Shown here: one piece after another, positions 26,808 to 36,619 of the stretch
How the letters are laid out: the number at the start of each line of letters is the position of its first letter
Position numbering within the stretch: position 1 is the stretch's first letter
Source of the DNA: Mycobacterium kiyosense
GTDB taxonomy: Bacteria > Actinomycetota > Actinomycetes > Mycobacteriales > Mycobacteriaceae
DNA: 64,000 nt
Direction of reading: 5' to 3'
Assembly: GCA_021654635.1 (NCBI GenBank)
Contig: AP025179.1
Coordinates: 1,922,001 to 1,986,000 of the forward strand
The notes under the pieces: generated by a model
Told to the model about the DNA's origin: nothing
Database searches by the model: none
The model's input: only the letters and a program-made list of their open reading frames with translations
Made by a program: the position numbers and the translations under genes

Positions 26808-27587
26808 CTAGAGCAGCTGGACTTTGGCTGCCCGCCAGCGTCCGTCCACGTGCTCCATCGTCATCTTGATGCGGCTGCGGTCGATGCGTGGGTCAGGTAC
26901 CGCCATGTTGGCCACGGTCTGGTCGACGAATACCAGGACCACCACTTTGTTGGCGCTCTCGGAGGCGATCGCCGAGTCCACCACCACCCCATGCGCGGTG
27001 GCTTTGTTGTCGATCAGCAACTGTCGCAGTTGCACGCTGGACTGGCTGTACATGTCCTTGAATTCGCCGGTAGCGCCGTCGAGCACCTGGCGGAAGTTTT
27101 CGTCGACGTTGTTGGAGTCGATGCTGGTCAGGACCTGGGCGTACTTGACGGCGGCTTGCTGGGCCTGCTGGCCCGCCAGCTGGATCTGGTGGCTCTGCCA
27201 CTGCTTCCAGCCCAGGAAACCCGAAACCGCAAGGGAGGCAACGAGTAACACCGGCATGATGCTGCGCCGCAGGTAACTGCGCCACGGGCGTTTGGTGCGA
27301 GTCTTCTTGTCTTCCTTCTTCTTGGCGCGTTTGCCGAGCAACGGCTCGTCATCCTCGGCGGACCCATCCTCGGTGTCGTCGGCGGCTGCTTCCTGCGACT
27401 CGGCCGTCGCTTCGGTGTCCGACTCGGTCGGCGATTCGTCGTCGACCTGGTCTTCGCCATCGGCATCACCATCGGCATCGCCATCGACCGGGCCGGCTTC
27501 AGCTGCCTTGACGAGATCAACCTTTTCGGTTGTGGCGTCCGGCTTTTCGCTCTCGGTGTCGATGTCTTTCTCAGTTGTCGCGGTCAT
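26808..27587 (-). CDS. Mce-associated membrane protein (Mam-type)
   Basis: A 259-residue protein: a long acidic N-terminus (VDGDADGDADGEDQVDDESP), a basic patch KRAKKKEDKKTRTKRPWRSY, one membrane helix (IMPVLLVASLAVSGFLGWKQ, about residue 150) and a periplasmic domain that ends in MTMEHVDGRWRAAKVQLL. This is the layout of Mam proteins that accompany mce operons and are thought to stabilise the Mce complex. The third of three tandem ATG codons (27587) is chosen because it lies six bases after AAGGAG. It follows the last mce gene at a distance of 21 bases. Confidence 0.85.
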   Translation of the reverse strand: MTATTEKDIDTESEKPDATTEKVDLVKAAEAGPVDGDADGDADGEDQVDDESPTESDTEATAESQEAAADDTEDGSAEDDEPLLGKRAKKKEDKKTRTKRPWRSYLRRSIMPVLLVASLAVSGFLGWKQWQSHQIQLAGQQAQQAAVKYAQVLTSIDSNNVDENFRQVLDGATGEFKDMYSQSSVQLRQLLIDNKATAHGVVVDSAIASESANKVVVLVFVDQTVANMAVPDPRIDRSRIKMTMEHVDGRWRAAKVQLL

Positions 27588-27608
27588 CATCATCTCCTTG
27601 GGCTGGGC

Positions 27609-28859
27609 TCAGTGCGGCGGTTCGATGGGCAGGGTCGGGCCGCCATAGGGCGTGGGGATTGTGTACCGGCCGCGTGGTGTCGGATCGGTCCGTTGACCCA
27701 GGTTTGCACCCGGCGGCGGGCCGGCGGTGTCGTCGCCGCCCGGACGCGGCGCGTTCTTGGCTCCGCGGATCCCCACTCCCGGGTCGTCGTCACGGCAGTA
27801 GGTGTACATGAACGGCTCGTAGTAGTCGGCAGCCGAAGGCGGGTGGCTCGGTGTCCCGTAATCGCAGGCATAGCGCGGATATAGCTCGGCTGTCGCCCAT
27901 ACGCCGTGGTCGTGGAAGGCGCTGGCCAGCGCGTCCAGCATCGATCCGCGGTAGTTGGGGAAGAGCGCGTTGAGCGCCGGCACTCGTACATACAGCATCG
28001 GGGAAGCGGTAGCCAGGCTGGCCAGCAGCTGGACCATCGTGTCGGAGTTGTCGGTGAACAGGCTGTCGACCATCGAAAGTGCTTGCGGTGAGCGCTCGGT
28101 CAGTCGTCGGTAGCCCCCCTGCATCCTGGCGACTCCGGCCAGCGTGCGGTTCAGGTCGACCGTGGCGGCGGCCAGTCCGGCGTTCTTGTCGGCGGCCAAG
28201 GTGAGCACCACCCGGCTGGTGCGCAGCACGCTGGTGGTCTCCGGCAGCACCGAATCAAGCGTGGACAGCAGAAAAGTCCCGCCGTCCACGATGGCGGTCA
28301 GCTTCGCGGGGCCCTCCTTGCTCATGCTGAGTTCTTTCTTGATCAGCTCGATCTTGTGCGGATCGACCTGGGCCAGCATGCCGTCGGCGTCACCGAGCAA
28401 CTGCGCCAGGCTCACCGGGACCGTGGTGTGATCGAGCGCGATGAAGCTGCCGTCGTGCAGATAGGGGCCGGCATCGGTTTCGGCCTGGAAGTCGATGAAC
28501 TGCTCGCCGGCCGGAGACAACCCCGACACGTGCGCGACGGCCGACGCCGGCACCTTCACCGTGGCGTCGATACTGGCGATAGCGTCGACACCCCGGTCGG
28601 TGATACTCAGCGAATCGACGCGCCCGATGCGCACGCCGCGCAACGATACGTCCTGATTCGGTAGCAGGCCACCGGATTCCGTCAAATGCACGATTACCCG
28701 ATACGACGACGCGAACGGCTTGACCCGAAGTGCGCCCACCAGCAGGTAGGTGGTGGCGACAACCAGGGTGAGCACCAGTCCCGCCACCGACAGCCAGACC
28801 TGCCGGCGGTGGGCGGCCCGCACCAGTCGGACGATGGTGCCGGCAAGCGACTCGGTCAT
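27609..28859 (-). CDS. Mce-family protein, MceF position
   Basis: A 416-residue protein with an N-terminal membrane anchor (QVWLSVAGLVLTLVVATTYL) and an MCE domain (SSYRVIVHLTESGGLLPNQD, LRGVRIGRVDSLSI) in residues 45-130. A helical region follows, then a proline-rich tail (PTPRGRYTIPTPYGGPTLPI). As the sixth mce gene it is the F subunit of a lipid-import complex in the periplasm. Its ATG overlaps the MceE stop by four bases. Confidence 0.9.
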   Translation of the reverse strand: MTESLAGTIVRLVRAAHRRQVWLSVAGLVLTLVVATTYLLVGALRVKPFASSYRVIVHLTESGGLLPNQDVSLRGVRIGRVDSLSITDRGVDAIASIDATVKVPASAVAHVSGLSPAGEQFIDFQAETDAGPYLHDGSFIALDHTTVPVSLAQLLGDADGMLAQVDPHKIELIKKELSMSKEGPAKLTAIVDGGTFLLSTLDSVLPETTSVLRTSRVVLTLAADKNAGLAAATVDLNRTLAGVARMQGGYRRLTERSPQALSMVDSLFTDNSDTMVQLLASLATASPMLYVRVPALNALFPNYRGSMLDALASAFHDHGVWATAELYPRYACDYGTPSHPPSAADYYEPFMYTYCRDDDPGVGIRGAKNAPRPGGDDTAGPPPGANLGQRTDPTPRGRYTIPTPYGGPTLPIEPPH

Positions 28860-30094
28860 GGCGGTGGTCCCGGCGTCAGCAGGCCCGGCAGCTCCGGGGC
28901 CGGCGGGGGCGAGCCAGGGGCCGATCCGACGATCAGTCCGCCGGGGACGTTCGGGTCGGGCATCACCGGCACCTGCACCGAGTTGGGCCCCCGCCCGACC
29001 ACCCGTTCCTGCAGGCGGAAGAGCATGTACTTCAGGGAGCCGACGAATTCGTTCCAGGTGAACCTGGTTGGTCCGTGCATGCCCCGGTCGCCGGGGAAAC
29101 CGATGTCGGGAATCGCTCCCAGGATCAGTTGGTCGATGCTCGCGTGCACCGAAATCGAGTTCCCCGCAGTTGCTTTGATGATCAGAGGCAACATTCGGTT
29201 CAGGGTCAGCAGGCTGGTGTCGGGACTGACGGCGACGTCGTTGGCGGCTCCGGCGAGGGTGTTGAGGTCCTGGATCACGCTGCGGCCGCTGGTGTCGGTG
29301 CCGCCCAGCGACGGGAACCTCGACAGCATCCGGCTGGTGTCGCCGAATTGCAGGATCAGGTTGGAGATTTCGGTCGTGTTGGCGGCGATGGCACTGGTGC
29401 CGGGGTTGGCCGCCGCCATCAGATCGGTCAGATTCTGGTTCTTGGCGTCGATCTGTTGACTCAGCCGGGACAGTTCGGTCAGGCCCTGCGAGATCTGTCC
29501 CGAGCGGGCGTCCATGGTGTGCAGGAGTTGGTTGGATTTACTGATCAGTTGTCCGAACGCGTGGCCCTGGTCGCCGGTCGCCCGGCCGAAACCGTTGATG
29601 ATGTTGGTGAAGTTGCGTACCGCGCCACCGTTCACCAGGATTGCGGCCGAACTGAGCACCGATTCGACGGTTGCGGCCGCGGCTGTCGATTCCAGGCCGA
29701 TGGTGTCTCCGTTTTTCAGCATCGGTGTGTTGGCGTCGGTCTCGGACGGCGGCCGGACCGAGACGAATACGTCGCCCAGCGGAGTGGCGGTGCGCAACTC
29801 GGCGGTGCTGCCCCGCGGCAGCAGAACGCCGTCACGGATGCGAATGGTGGTGACCGCGGTGTAGTTTCGCGCCACCATCGACTCGACCTGACCCACATCG
29901 GCGCCGGCGAGCTTGACCTTGGCGTTCATCGGCAGGTTGAGCGCATTCGAGAACACCGCCGTCAGCGTGTACCCGCCCGAGCCCAGTCCCGGCGCCGGAA
30001 GGGGAAGGCTGGCAAGGCCGTTGGTGGCACATCCGGAACTGGCTATCGCGACTGCGGCGATGGCTGCGGCTGTCCTCCCGCGCTTATCCGTCAT
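28856..30094 (-). CDS. Mce-family lipoprotein, MceE position
   Basis: A 412-residue protein. The N-terminus has a lipoprotein signal: RTAAAIAAVAIASSGCATNG, with the lipidated Cys at about residue 22. The MCE domain follows (YTLTAVFSNALNLPMNAKVK, ADVGQVESMVARNYTAVTTI), then a long helical stretch and a proline-rich end. Lipoprotein E subunits are standard in mce operons and anchor the complex to the membrane. ATG 30094 overlaps the MceD stop by four bases. Confidence 0.9.
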   Translation of the reverse strand: MTDKRGRTAAAIAAVAIASSGCATNGLASLPLPAPGLGSGGYTLTAVFSNALNLPMNAKVKLAGADVGQVESMVARNYTAVTTIRIRDGVLLPRGSTAELRTATPLGDVFVSVRPPSETDANTPMLKNGDTIGLESTAAAATVESVLSSAAILVNGGAVRNFTNIINGFGRATGDQGHAFGQLISKSNQLLHTMDARSGQISQGLTELSRLSQQIDAKNQNLTDLMAAANPGTSAIAANTTEISNLILQFGDTSRMLSRFPSLGGTDTSGRSVIQDLNTLAGAANDVAVSPDTSLLTLNRMLPLIIKATAGNSISVHASIDQLILGAIPDIGFPGDRGMHGPTRFTWNEFVGSLKYMLFRLQERVVGRGPNSVQVPVMPDPNVPGGLIVGSAPGSPPPAPELPGLLTPGPPP

Positions 30095-31218
30095 CTCTGA
30101 CCCATTGCGGCCAGGCCGTCCAGCACGTAGGTCAACCCGAAGTCGGGTCCGAAGTCCTGGATGGTCCCGGTGCTGCAGCCGAGTTGCCGCAGCCCCATCA
30201 GGTTGCAGATCTCCTTGGTGAACTGGCTGTCGAAAACCAGTCGGTCGGTGAGGAAGTGCGCCCGCACGGCGCCGTTCTCCCGGTCGATTACGTTGTAGAC
30301 GTTGTCGGCCAGCATTGGAGCGATGTCCAGCGTCTCGGCCAGGCCGCGACGTTCGTCGACCAGTGTCTTGGCCAGCGAGTTGCCGCCCAGCAGAGCTTGT
30401 TTGATGATGTCGCGGTTGGCGTCGAGCAGGTCGCCGGCGCGCTGCACCAGCTGGTCCAGTTTCTTTCCGGTGGTGCCGGTGCCGAAGTCCTCGTCGGCCA
30501 GTATCTGGCTGACCTGGTGGATGGTCGAGGCGAACTCGCGCAGCTTGGCGTCGTTGTTGGCGGCGGCATCGAACAACGAGCTCAGGTTTCTGACGATCGT
30601 GGTGATCTGCTGGCGGGTCTGGGCGCCGCCGTCGCTGCTGAGCCGCAAGGCGTTGGACAACTCGTTGAGGGCCTCTTTGATCTTGGCTCCGTTGCCGTTT
30701 ACCACGTCGGCTCCGGCGTTGATCACGTCGCCGACGGGCCCACCGCCGTGGCCGTCGCCCTGCAGCGATTTGGTCACCTTGTTGAGCACCGCGAGGACGC
30801 GACTGAATTCGACCGGGGTCTTGGTGCGGGTCAGGCCGATGGTGTCGTGGTTCTGCAGGGTCGGCCCGCCGTGGTAGGCCGGAGTGAGTTCGATCTGACG
30901 ATCGGTGAGGATGGAGGTGGACACGGTGACCGCTTGGACATCGGCCGGCACCTTCACCTTGCGGTCGACGGTGAATTGGACCTCCACGTAGCCGCCCTTC
31001 GGGGCGATCTTGACGACCTTGCCGACCGGCATGCCCAGTACCGCAACCACATTGTTCTCGTACAGGCCGGTGGCACTGTCGAACTGGGCGGTCACCGTCA
31101 TCGGTTGGGAACGCGAGCTCAGATACCACCAGCCGAGGCCGATCGCAGCGGCCACGCAGGCCACGACGGCGGTCACCGCGATGATCTTGCCGCTGACCCG
31201 GGTCTTGAGGCGTCTCAC
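30091..31218 (-). CDS. Mce-family protein, MceD position
   Basis: A 375-residue protein: membrane anchor IIAVTAVVACVAAAIGLGWW, then the MCE domain (MTVTAQFDSATGLYENNVVA, GMPVGKVVKIAPKGGYVEVQ) and a long helical tail (GNSLAKTLVDERRGLAETLD). GTG 31218 overlaps the MceC TGA (GTGA), which fixes the start. It is one of six MCE subunits thought to form a tunnel for lipids across the periplasm. Confidence 0.9.
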   Translation of the reverse strand: MRRLKTRVSGKIIAVTAVVACVAAAIGLGWWYLSSRSQPMTVTAQFDSATGLYENNVVAVLGMPVGKVVKIAPKGGYVEVQFTVDRKVKVPADVQAVTVSTSILTDRQIELTPAYHGGPTLQNHDTIGLTRTKTPVEFSRVLAVLNKVTKSLQGDGHGGGPVGDVINAGADVVNGNGAKIKEALNELSNALRLSSDGGAQTRQQITTIVRNLSSLFDAAANNDAKLREFASTIHQVSQILADEDFGTGTTGKKLDQLVQRAGDLLDANRDIIKQALLGGNSLAKTLVDERRGLAETLDIAPMLADNVYNVIDRENGAVRAHFLTDRLVFDSQFTKEICNLMGLRQLGCSTGTIQDFGPDFGLTYVLDGLAAMGQR

Positions 31219-32261
31219 TTGCAGTCCTTGAAGTAGGGGATCATGCCGAACTGTTTGGCGCGGCCGCTCAGCGCGCACATCCACGAATCGACGAGCAGGG
31301 CATTGGGCGCGTTGAAGCTGACCGCGTCGGCGTCGCCGGTGAGGTTGGCCGCTTGACGCGCGAAGACCGGGGTGACCTGTAGCAGGCTGCGCAGCAGATC
31401 GTCGTGTCTTGCCATCAGATCGGTGAACTCGTGCACGTCTTTGAGCAGCCCGTCCACCCCGGCCCGGTCGTTGACCACGATGTCGTTCATCGTCTCGACC
31501 AGAGTGGTGATCGACCGCATCAGGGAATGGAAGACGGCGCGCCGAGCGGCGAAGTGGCCCAACAGATCTTGGGATTGGTTGACCAGGTTGCCGATGCCGG
31601 CCTGCTGACGCCGCAGGGTGTTGCTCACCTGCTCGGTGCTCTTGAGTAACTGACCGAGTTGGTCGCGGCGCTGCGCGATGATCGACGACAACGAGTCGAT
31701 GTTGGCTATGGCCTGCGGCACCACCTCGGGCAGTCCCTGCATCTGCTTGCCGAGCACGGTCAGCGACTGCGCGAACCGGTCGGAGTCGACCTGCTCGAAA
31801 GTGGTTGTGGCGTCCTGCAATGCGGCTTGCAGGTCGTAGGGAACGTCGGTATGCGACAGGTCGAACGTGTTGTTGGCCAGCGATCCGTTGCCGTCGGGGT
31901 ACAAGGCAAGATAGCGGGATCCCAGAATGGTTGTCACCCTGATGGAGGCTTTCGAATCCTTGCCCAGTGCAACGTCATTCTTGATCTTCAGGCCGGCCTC
32001 GACGTGGTCGCCGACCAGCTCCATACTGGTGACCTCGCCCACCGGGATGCCGGCCACCGTGATGGGATTGCCCGGCCGCAGTGATGCGGCCTGCAGGAAT
32101 TCGGCCGTGTAGTGCCGATAGCCGGCGCCGAATGCGTGGATCGCCAGCATGGTGCCGATCAGCACCGCGACCACCGCGACGGCGATCGATCCTAGCCACG
32201 TCTTGCTGTAGCTCTCCAGCGGCCGCTTGCGGATCCGCTGCCACCTGGTCAGGTCACTCAT
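31215..32261 (-). CDS. Mce-family protein, MceC position
   Basis: A 348-residue protein starting MSDLTRWQRIRKRPLESYSK, with an anchor SIAVAVVAVLIGTMLAIHAF and an MCE domain (YTAEFLQAASLRPGNPITVA, IPVGEVTSMELVGDHVEAGL). A helical region follows (AQRRDQLGQLLKSTEQVSNT) and the protein ends IPYFKDCK. ATG 32261 overlaps the end of MceB by eight bases. It belongs to the same co-translated operon as its neighbours. Confidence 0.9.
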   Translation of the reverse strand: MSDLTRWQRIRKRPLESYSKTWLGSIAVAVVAVLIGTMLAIHAFGAGYRHYTAEFLQAASLRPGNPITVAGIPVGEVTSMELVGDHVEAGLKIKNDVALGKDSKASIRVTTILGSRYLALYPDGNGSLANNTFDLSHTDVPYDLQAALQDATTTFEQVDSDRFAQSLTVLGKQMQGLPEVVPQAIANIDSLSSIIAQRRDQLGQLLKSTEQVSNTLRRQQAGIGNLVNQSQDLLGHFAARRAVFHSLMRSITTLVETMNDIVVNDRAGVDGLLKDVHEFTDLMARHDDLLRSLLQVTPVFARQAANLTGDADAVSFNAPNALLVDSWMCALSGRAKQFGMIPYFKDCK

Positions 32262-33309
32262 CGCCGACGTTCCTGCATCTCGGGGTGTGCCAGGCCCGGT
32301 TGCCGGGGGTGGCGGCGTTGACGATGATCGGGACGACGTCGTTGAGACCGGGGAAGAACCCGAAGATGTTGAGGTCGCATACGTAGGCGTTGCCGTAGGC
32401 GCCCTGGTTGCCAATGCGCGTCAGGCCCTTGAGTGCCAGCGGCAGGTTGTCACCCAAGAAGGCCACTTGAGGTTCGATGTCGAGCACATGCCGGGTCGTG
32501 CCCGGCTGCCGATCGATGAATTGCCGCAGCGCGGGGTAGTCGTCCCGGGCGGCTTTGGCCAGGTTGCCTGACATCCGTGCCAGCGCACCCATCGAGGCCT
32601 GCAACTCCGGGCGCCGCTGGTCGAGGGCCGCGACCACCTCACGGGTCTGCGTGATGACACCGTCGAGGTCGTCATTCTGCACGGCGAGGTTGCCGACCAC
32701 CTTGTTGAGGTTGGTGATCACGTCACCAAGTGCTTGATCCCGTCCAGCGAAAGCTTCAGTGAGCGTTGACGTTTGAGTGATCAACGTGGTGATCGAGGCG
32801 GTGTCGCCCTGCAGCGACTCGAGGACCCCCTTGGTGAGGTTGTCCGCATCGCGCGGGTTGAGCAGGCTGAACAACGGTTCGTAGCCGTTGAGCAGCGCGG
32901 TCACGTCGAACGACGGGTCGGTGCGCTCCACCGGGATGGTGCTTCCCGGTGACAGCTGGGCCCGGTTACCTTCCTTGCCCAGCGACAGTCCCAGATACCG
33001 CTGACCGACGATGTTCTGATAGGTCACCGATGCCACGGTGTTGCCGAACAGGTGCTGCTCCTGCTGCACCACAAACGAAACCTTCGCGAATTTGCCAGTC
33101 AGTTCTATCTTTTCGACCCGGCCCACTCGTACGCCGGCCATCCGCACGTCGTCGCCCTCGCGGAGCCCGTACACGTCGCTGAACATCGCCGAATACGGTT
33201 GGGTGCGGCCGGCGACGTCGCGGCGCAGGCTCGAGTACACCAGCCACGTCAGCACCACGGCGACGACCATGAACAGGGAGAGTCCGATCAGGGAACCGCG
33301 GAATTTCAC
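32254..33309 (-). CDS. Mce-family protein, MceB position
   Basis: A 351-residue protein with an N-terminal anchor (GLSLFMVVAVVLTWLVYSSL) and a well-kept MCE domain (YSAMFSDVYGLREGDDVRMA, GVRVGRVEKIELTGKFAKVS). The tail ends in a Cys-containing segment (AYGNAYVCDLNIFGFFPGLN) typical of B subunits. The start overlaps the stop of mceA by four bases. Lengths and order fit a canonical mce operon. Confidence 0.92.
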   Translation of the reverse strand: MKFRGSLIGLSLFMVVAVVLTWLVYSSLRRDVAGRTQPYSAMFSDVYGLREGDDVRMAGVRVGRVEKIELTGKFAKVSFVVQQEQHLFGNTVASVTYQNIVGQRYLGLSLGKEGNRAQLSPGSTIPVERTDPSFDVTALLNGYEPLFSLLNPRDADNLTKGVLESLQGDTASITTLITQTSTLTEAFAGRDQALGDVITNLNKVVGNLAVQNDDLDGVITQTREVVAALDQRRPELQASMGALARMSGNLAKAARDDYPALRQFIDRQPGTTRHVLDIEPQVAFLGDNLPLALKGLTRIGNQGAYGNAYVCDLNIFGFFPGLNDVVPIIVNAATPGNRAWHTPRCRNVGDE

Positions 33310-34880
33310 TTGGCCTCCCCGCTGGCCGGCGGATGAACCAGTGACACGGTAGTGCCGCGGGCGACGGGTCCGAGCAGCAGTTCGGTGGCGGCGGTGGCGG
33401 GTCGACCGGTGATCACGCCCAGGATCGTCCGCTCGTAGTCGCTACCGACCGGCCCGACGTTGCCGCCGAAGGACGACGGCGCAACCGATCCCGGCGCCGG
33501 CGGTCCCAACAGCGGCGGCGGCGCGACGGGTCCGTGCGCCGGCGGCGCCGGGTCGGGGTCGTCGGGATTGGCGCCGGTCCGAATCGGCGGCGAGGGGGGC
33601 GTGAACGGCGGCAGCGGCGGATTACGGTCTTCCAGACTGGGACTGGGGTTGGTCATCGGCGGGCCCACCACCACCAGATTGCCGTCGGGACCGACCACCG
33701 TCCCCGGCGGGGGAGCCAGACTCTTGGGCGGTTGATAGTTCTGCGGGAGAAGCGATTCCGGCAGATCGGGCTTGTTGGGCACCAGCGGCGCGGTGAAGCA
33801 ACTGGGGCCCTTGAGCTCCCCGTAGCGGGGACAGTCGGCGCGGGAGTAGGCGAACGTCTGACTGAACGACAACCGGGCCCGCATGTTGCCCACCCCCAAC
33901 TCCGAGTCCCAGACCTCCTCCTGGAATTTCTTGGCCAGGTTGTCCAGCTTGACCACCGCGGGCACCAGGTTGTTGGAGTGCATCGCCAGCACGCCCACCA
34001 CCGGGGTGAGTTCGGAGGAGATCCTGATGAGTTGATCCATATGGTGATCGAAGGAGTCGTGCACGGTCCCGAGGGTGGATTGCGCGTCGGTGAGCAGCCC
34101 GGTGAGTTGGCCGCGCGTCTCGGCGAATGTCTGCATCGGCCCGACCGCCTCGTGCAGCGCGTCGAGCAGATCGGGCGCGGTCGCCTGCAACCCCCTCCGT
34201 CGCGTCGAGCAGCGCCGAGACCGTCGACGGGCCGGGGTCGGTGCTGACAATCGAATTCAGTTCGTCGATAGCACGAGTCAGCTGTTGTTTGCCGCTGCGC
34301 AGCAGGACGGGACGACGGTGGTCGGTAGCCGCTCCGAGTGCCGCGAGGATGCCCACCGACTTGTCCTCGCGGCCACGCCCGGTGGCGGCGAGCAAGTCGC
34401 GCAACTTGCTGATGGTGGTTTGGAACAGCACCGTCGGCAGGTTCCGGTCCTCCTGGATGTGGGCGCCGGGGCGGATCGCCGCTCCCGGACCGCCACCGAT
34501 CAGCTGCACCGACGACACGGCGAACACGTTGCTGGGCACCACGCGTGCGGTCACCGCGGCCGGAATCGACTTGGCGTAACTGGTTTCAGGTTGATGTGGA
34601 CGAAGTTGGGTTTGCCGCGTTCGGCCGGCACCACGTCGTCGACCGTGCCGACGAGCACGCCGTGGTATTTGACGTCGGATTTCTGCGGCAGGCCGTCGCC
34701 CACGTTGACCAGATCGGCGACCACCGGGACGTAGTCGTCGAGGCGACCGGTGGACTTGAACAGCAGCCCGGTGGTGAGCAGCGCGGCGACCAGGACCACC
34801 GCCAGGCCGCAGCCGAACAGCTGCCGATCCGTTGGTCCTCGTCCGTCGACGTCAAAAGAGTTGGCGTTCAAGCTAACCAC
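33306..34880 (-). pseudogene. Mce-family protein, MceA position, two opposite frameshifts
   Basis: From GTG 34880 the protein reads VSLNANSFDVDGRGPTDRQL, an anchor (LAVVLVAALLTTGLLFKSTG) and the MCE start (VVADLVNVGDGLPQKSDVKY), then stops at 34551 after 109 residues. A missing base near 34581-34584 shifts the frame; the family sequence goes on as SYAKSIPAAVTARVVPSNVF and LPTVLFQTTISKLRDLLAAT. A C5 run at 34191-34195 has one base too many (GGGGG on the coding strand) and restores the first frame: LQATAPDLLDALHEAVGPMQ through FSQTFAYSRADCPRYGELKG to the stop at 33306. The two indels cancel, so only about 390 bases are out of frame. Either the gene is dead or both are sequence errors. Confidence 0.85.
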
Positions 34881-35736
34881 CGAACCTGGCGCCGGAGTCG
34901 ACTCCCCACAGCGCCATGGTGAGCAGCATGTTGACCATGATCATCACGGTGATGCTGGCCCGCATGCCGTGCCCGGCGGCCACGCCGACGCCCTCCGGGC
35001 CGCCACTGGCGTAGAAGCCGTAGTAGCACTGGATGGTCGAGGCGATCCAGACGAAGATGATCGCTTTGAACAACGAATAGACGATGTCCTGGCCGTCCAG
35101 CATCAACGCGAAGTAGTGCAGGTAGGAGCCGGTGGATCCGCCGCTGCTGATCTGCACCACGAGCTGGGTGGTCAGGTACCCGATCGCCAGACACGCGGCG
35201 TACAGCGGGATCATCGCGATCACCGAGGCGATCAACCGCGTGGTCACCAGGTACGGAATCGGCCGGATCGCAATCGATTCCATCGCGTCGATCTCTTCGG
35301 CGATACGCATGGAGCCCAGTTGCGCGGTGAATCGGCAACCGCCCTGCATCGCGAATGCCATCGCGGCCATCAGCGGGGCCAGCTCCCGGGTGTTGACCAA
35401 CGACGAGATGAATCCGGTCGCCGGTCCCAAGCCCAGCAGGTCGAGAAAGTTGTAGCCTTCGATGCCGACCAGCGCGCCGACGGTCACACCGAGCACGACG
35501 GCCACCCCGGCGGTTCCGCCACCCACCACGATCGATCCGTTTCCCCAGGTGATGTTCGACAGCAACCGCAGGAACTCGCCGTTGTAGTGGCGCAGGGTGA
35601 GCGGAACCGCAGCCAGCGCCCGGATGAAGAAGACCAGCATGTGGCCCAACCGCTCGATCGGCTTGATCGACCTGCGGTAGAGCCGCAACAGCCTGGCGCT
35701 GACCGGTGCCAGGGGCAGATAGGGGGAAGCTGTCAC
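34873..35736 (-). CDS. YrbE-type permease, second subunit (MlaE family)
   Basis: A 287-residue inner-membrane protein. The family core reads LAPLMAAMAFAMQGGCRFTA then QLGSMRIAEEIDAMESIAIR, the conserved ADxGxRKIxEEIDAL-like block at about residues 125-160. Several membrane helices follow (LIASVIAMIPLYAACLAIGY, FKAIIFVWIASTIQCYYGFY). GTG 35736 gives VTASPYLPLAPVSARLLRLY. It partners with the first YrbE to form the permease of the Mce lipid importer. It ends eight bases inside the mceA start region. Confidence 0.92.
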   Translation of the reverse strand: MTASPYLPLAPVSARLLRLYRRSIKPIERLGHMLVFFIRALAAVPLTLRHYNGEFLRLLSNITWGNGSIVVGGGTAGVAVVLGVTVGALVGIEGYNFLDLLGLGPATGFISSLVNTRELAPLMAAMAFAMQGGCRFTAQLGSMRIAEEIDAMESIAIRPIPYLVTTRLIASVIAMIPLYAACLAIGYLTTQLVVQISSGGSTGSYLHYFALMLDGQDIVYSLFKAIIFVWIASTIQCYYGFYASGGPEGVGVAAGHGMRASITVMIMVNMLLTMALWGVDSGARFGG

Positions 35737-35737
35737 C

Positions 35738-36619
35738 TCACAGCCCCGTCCGGGGCGACAACATGATGTAGAGCTGGCTGATCGCGACGTTGACGATCAT
35801 CAGCAGCAGAATCGACTCGACGACGGCCGCGTTCACCGAGTTGGCGACACCCGTCGGGCCGCCCTTGGTGGACAGCCCTTTCTGCGCCGACACGATAGCC
35901 ACGATGGCGCCGAAGATCACCGCCTTGAGCAGTGCCAGGATCATGTCGCCGGTGGTCGCGAACGCGGCGAAGGTGGCCACGAAACTGCCGGGTGCGCCGT
36001 TCTGGAAGTACACGTTGAACAGGTAGCTGGCGAAGAAGCCGACGAAGCAGACGACGCCGGTGAGCGCGACCCCGATCATGATGGCGGCGGCGAATCGGGG
36101 CACCACCAGGCGGCGGATCACCGATACGCCCATCACCTCCATGGCGTCGGTCTCTTCGCGCATCGTTCGGGAGCCCAGGTCGGCGGTGATGGCGGAGCCG
36201 ACGGCCGCGGCCATCAGCACCGCCGCCACCAGGGAAGCGCCTTGGCGGATGACTGCCAGACCACTGGCCGCGCCGGCCAGCGAGGTGGCGCCGACCTGCC
36301 CGGCCAGCAAGGCGAACTGGATGGACAGCGTGACGCTGATGGGCAGCGACACCAGAATCGTCGGCAGCACCGCGGTGCCGGCCATGAACGCGCCTTGCCG
36401 GACGAACTCCTGCCATTGGAACCGGCGGCCGAACAGATCTCTGAAGAACCATTCGATGGTTCGCATCCCGAGCACGAATTGTTCGCCGACGGTGCGCAGC
36501 GAGGCGACGGGGTGCCGGTCGACGTAGCCGACTCCCCAGTCCTTGATGGCTTCGACGCCCTCGTCGCGAGGTTGGTCTCGGTGTTCCTCGCCCACGGCGG
36601 TCTCCGGGTGCACGGTCAT
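35738..36619 (-). CDS. YrbE-type permease, first subunit (MlaE family)
   Basis: A 293-residue inner-membrane protein starting MTVHPETAVGEEHRDQPRDE, a hydrophilic tail of about 60 residues. The MlaE-family block reads LMAAAVGSAITADLGSRTMR then EETDAMEVMGVSVIRRLVVP (about residues 140-175). Membrane helices include GVALTGVVCFVGFFASYLFN and ILLLMIVNVAISQLYIML. It is the first gene of the mce operon and starts from the divergent promoter region shared with a TetR gene. The ATPase (MceG-like) is not in this window. Confidence 0.92.
   Translation of the reverse strand: MTVHPETAVGEEHRDQPRDEGVEAIKDWGVGYVDRHPVASLRTVGEQFVLGMRTIEWFFRDLFGRRFQWQEFVRQGAFMAGTAVLPTILVSLPISVTLSIQFALLAGQVGATSLAGAASGLAVIRQGASLVAAVLMAAAVGSAITADLGSRTMREETDAMEVMGVSVIRRLVVPRFAAAIMIGVALTGVVCFVGFFASYLFNVYFQNGAPGSFVATFAAFATTGDMILALLKAVIFGAIVAIVSAQKGLSTKGGPTGVANSVNAAVVESILLLMIVNVAISQLYIMLSPRTGL

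Noticed and set aside
30095..31129. Extended open frame upstream of the MceE start
   Set aside because: It runs antiparallel in frame terms through mceD, which has clear MCE-domain sequence; the MceE lipoprotein signal begins at 30094.
33306..34880. Programmed frameshifting in mceA
   Set aside because: Two opposite shifts would be required, there is no conserved slippery site or pseudoknot visible, and other mceA genes need none. An indel or sequence error is simpler.
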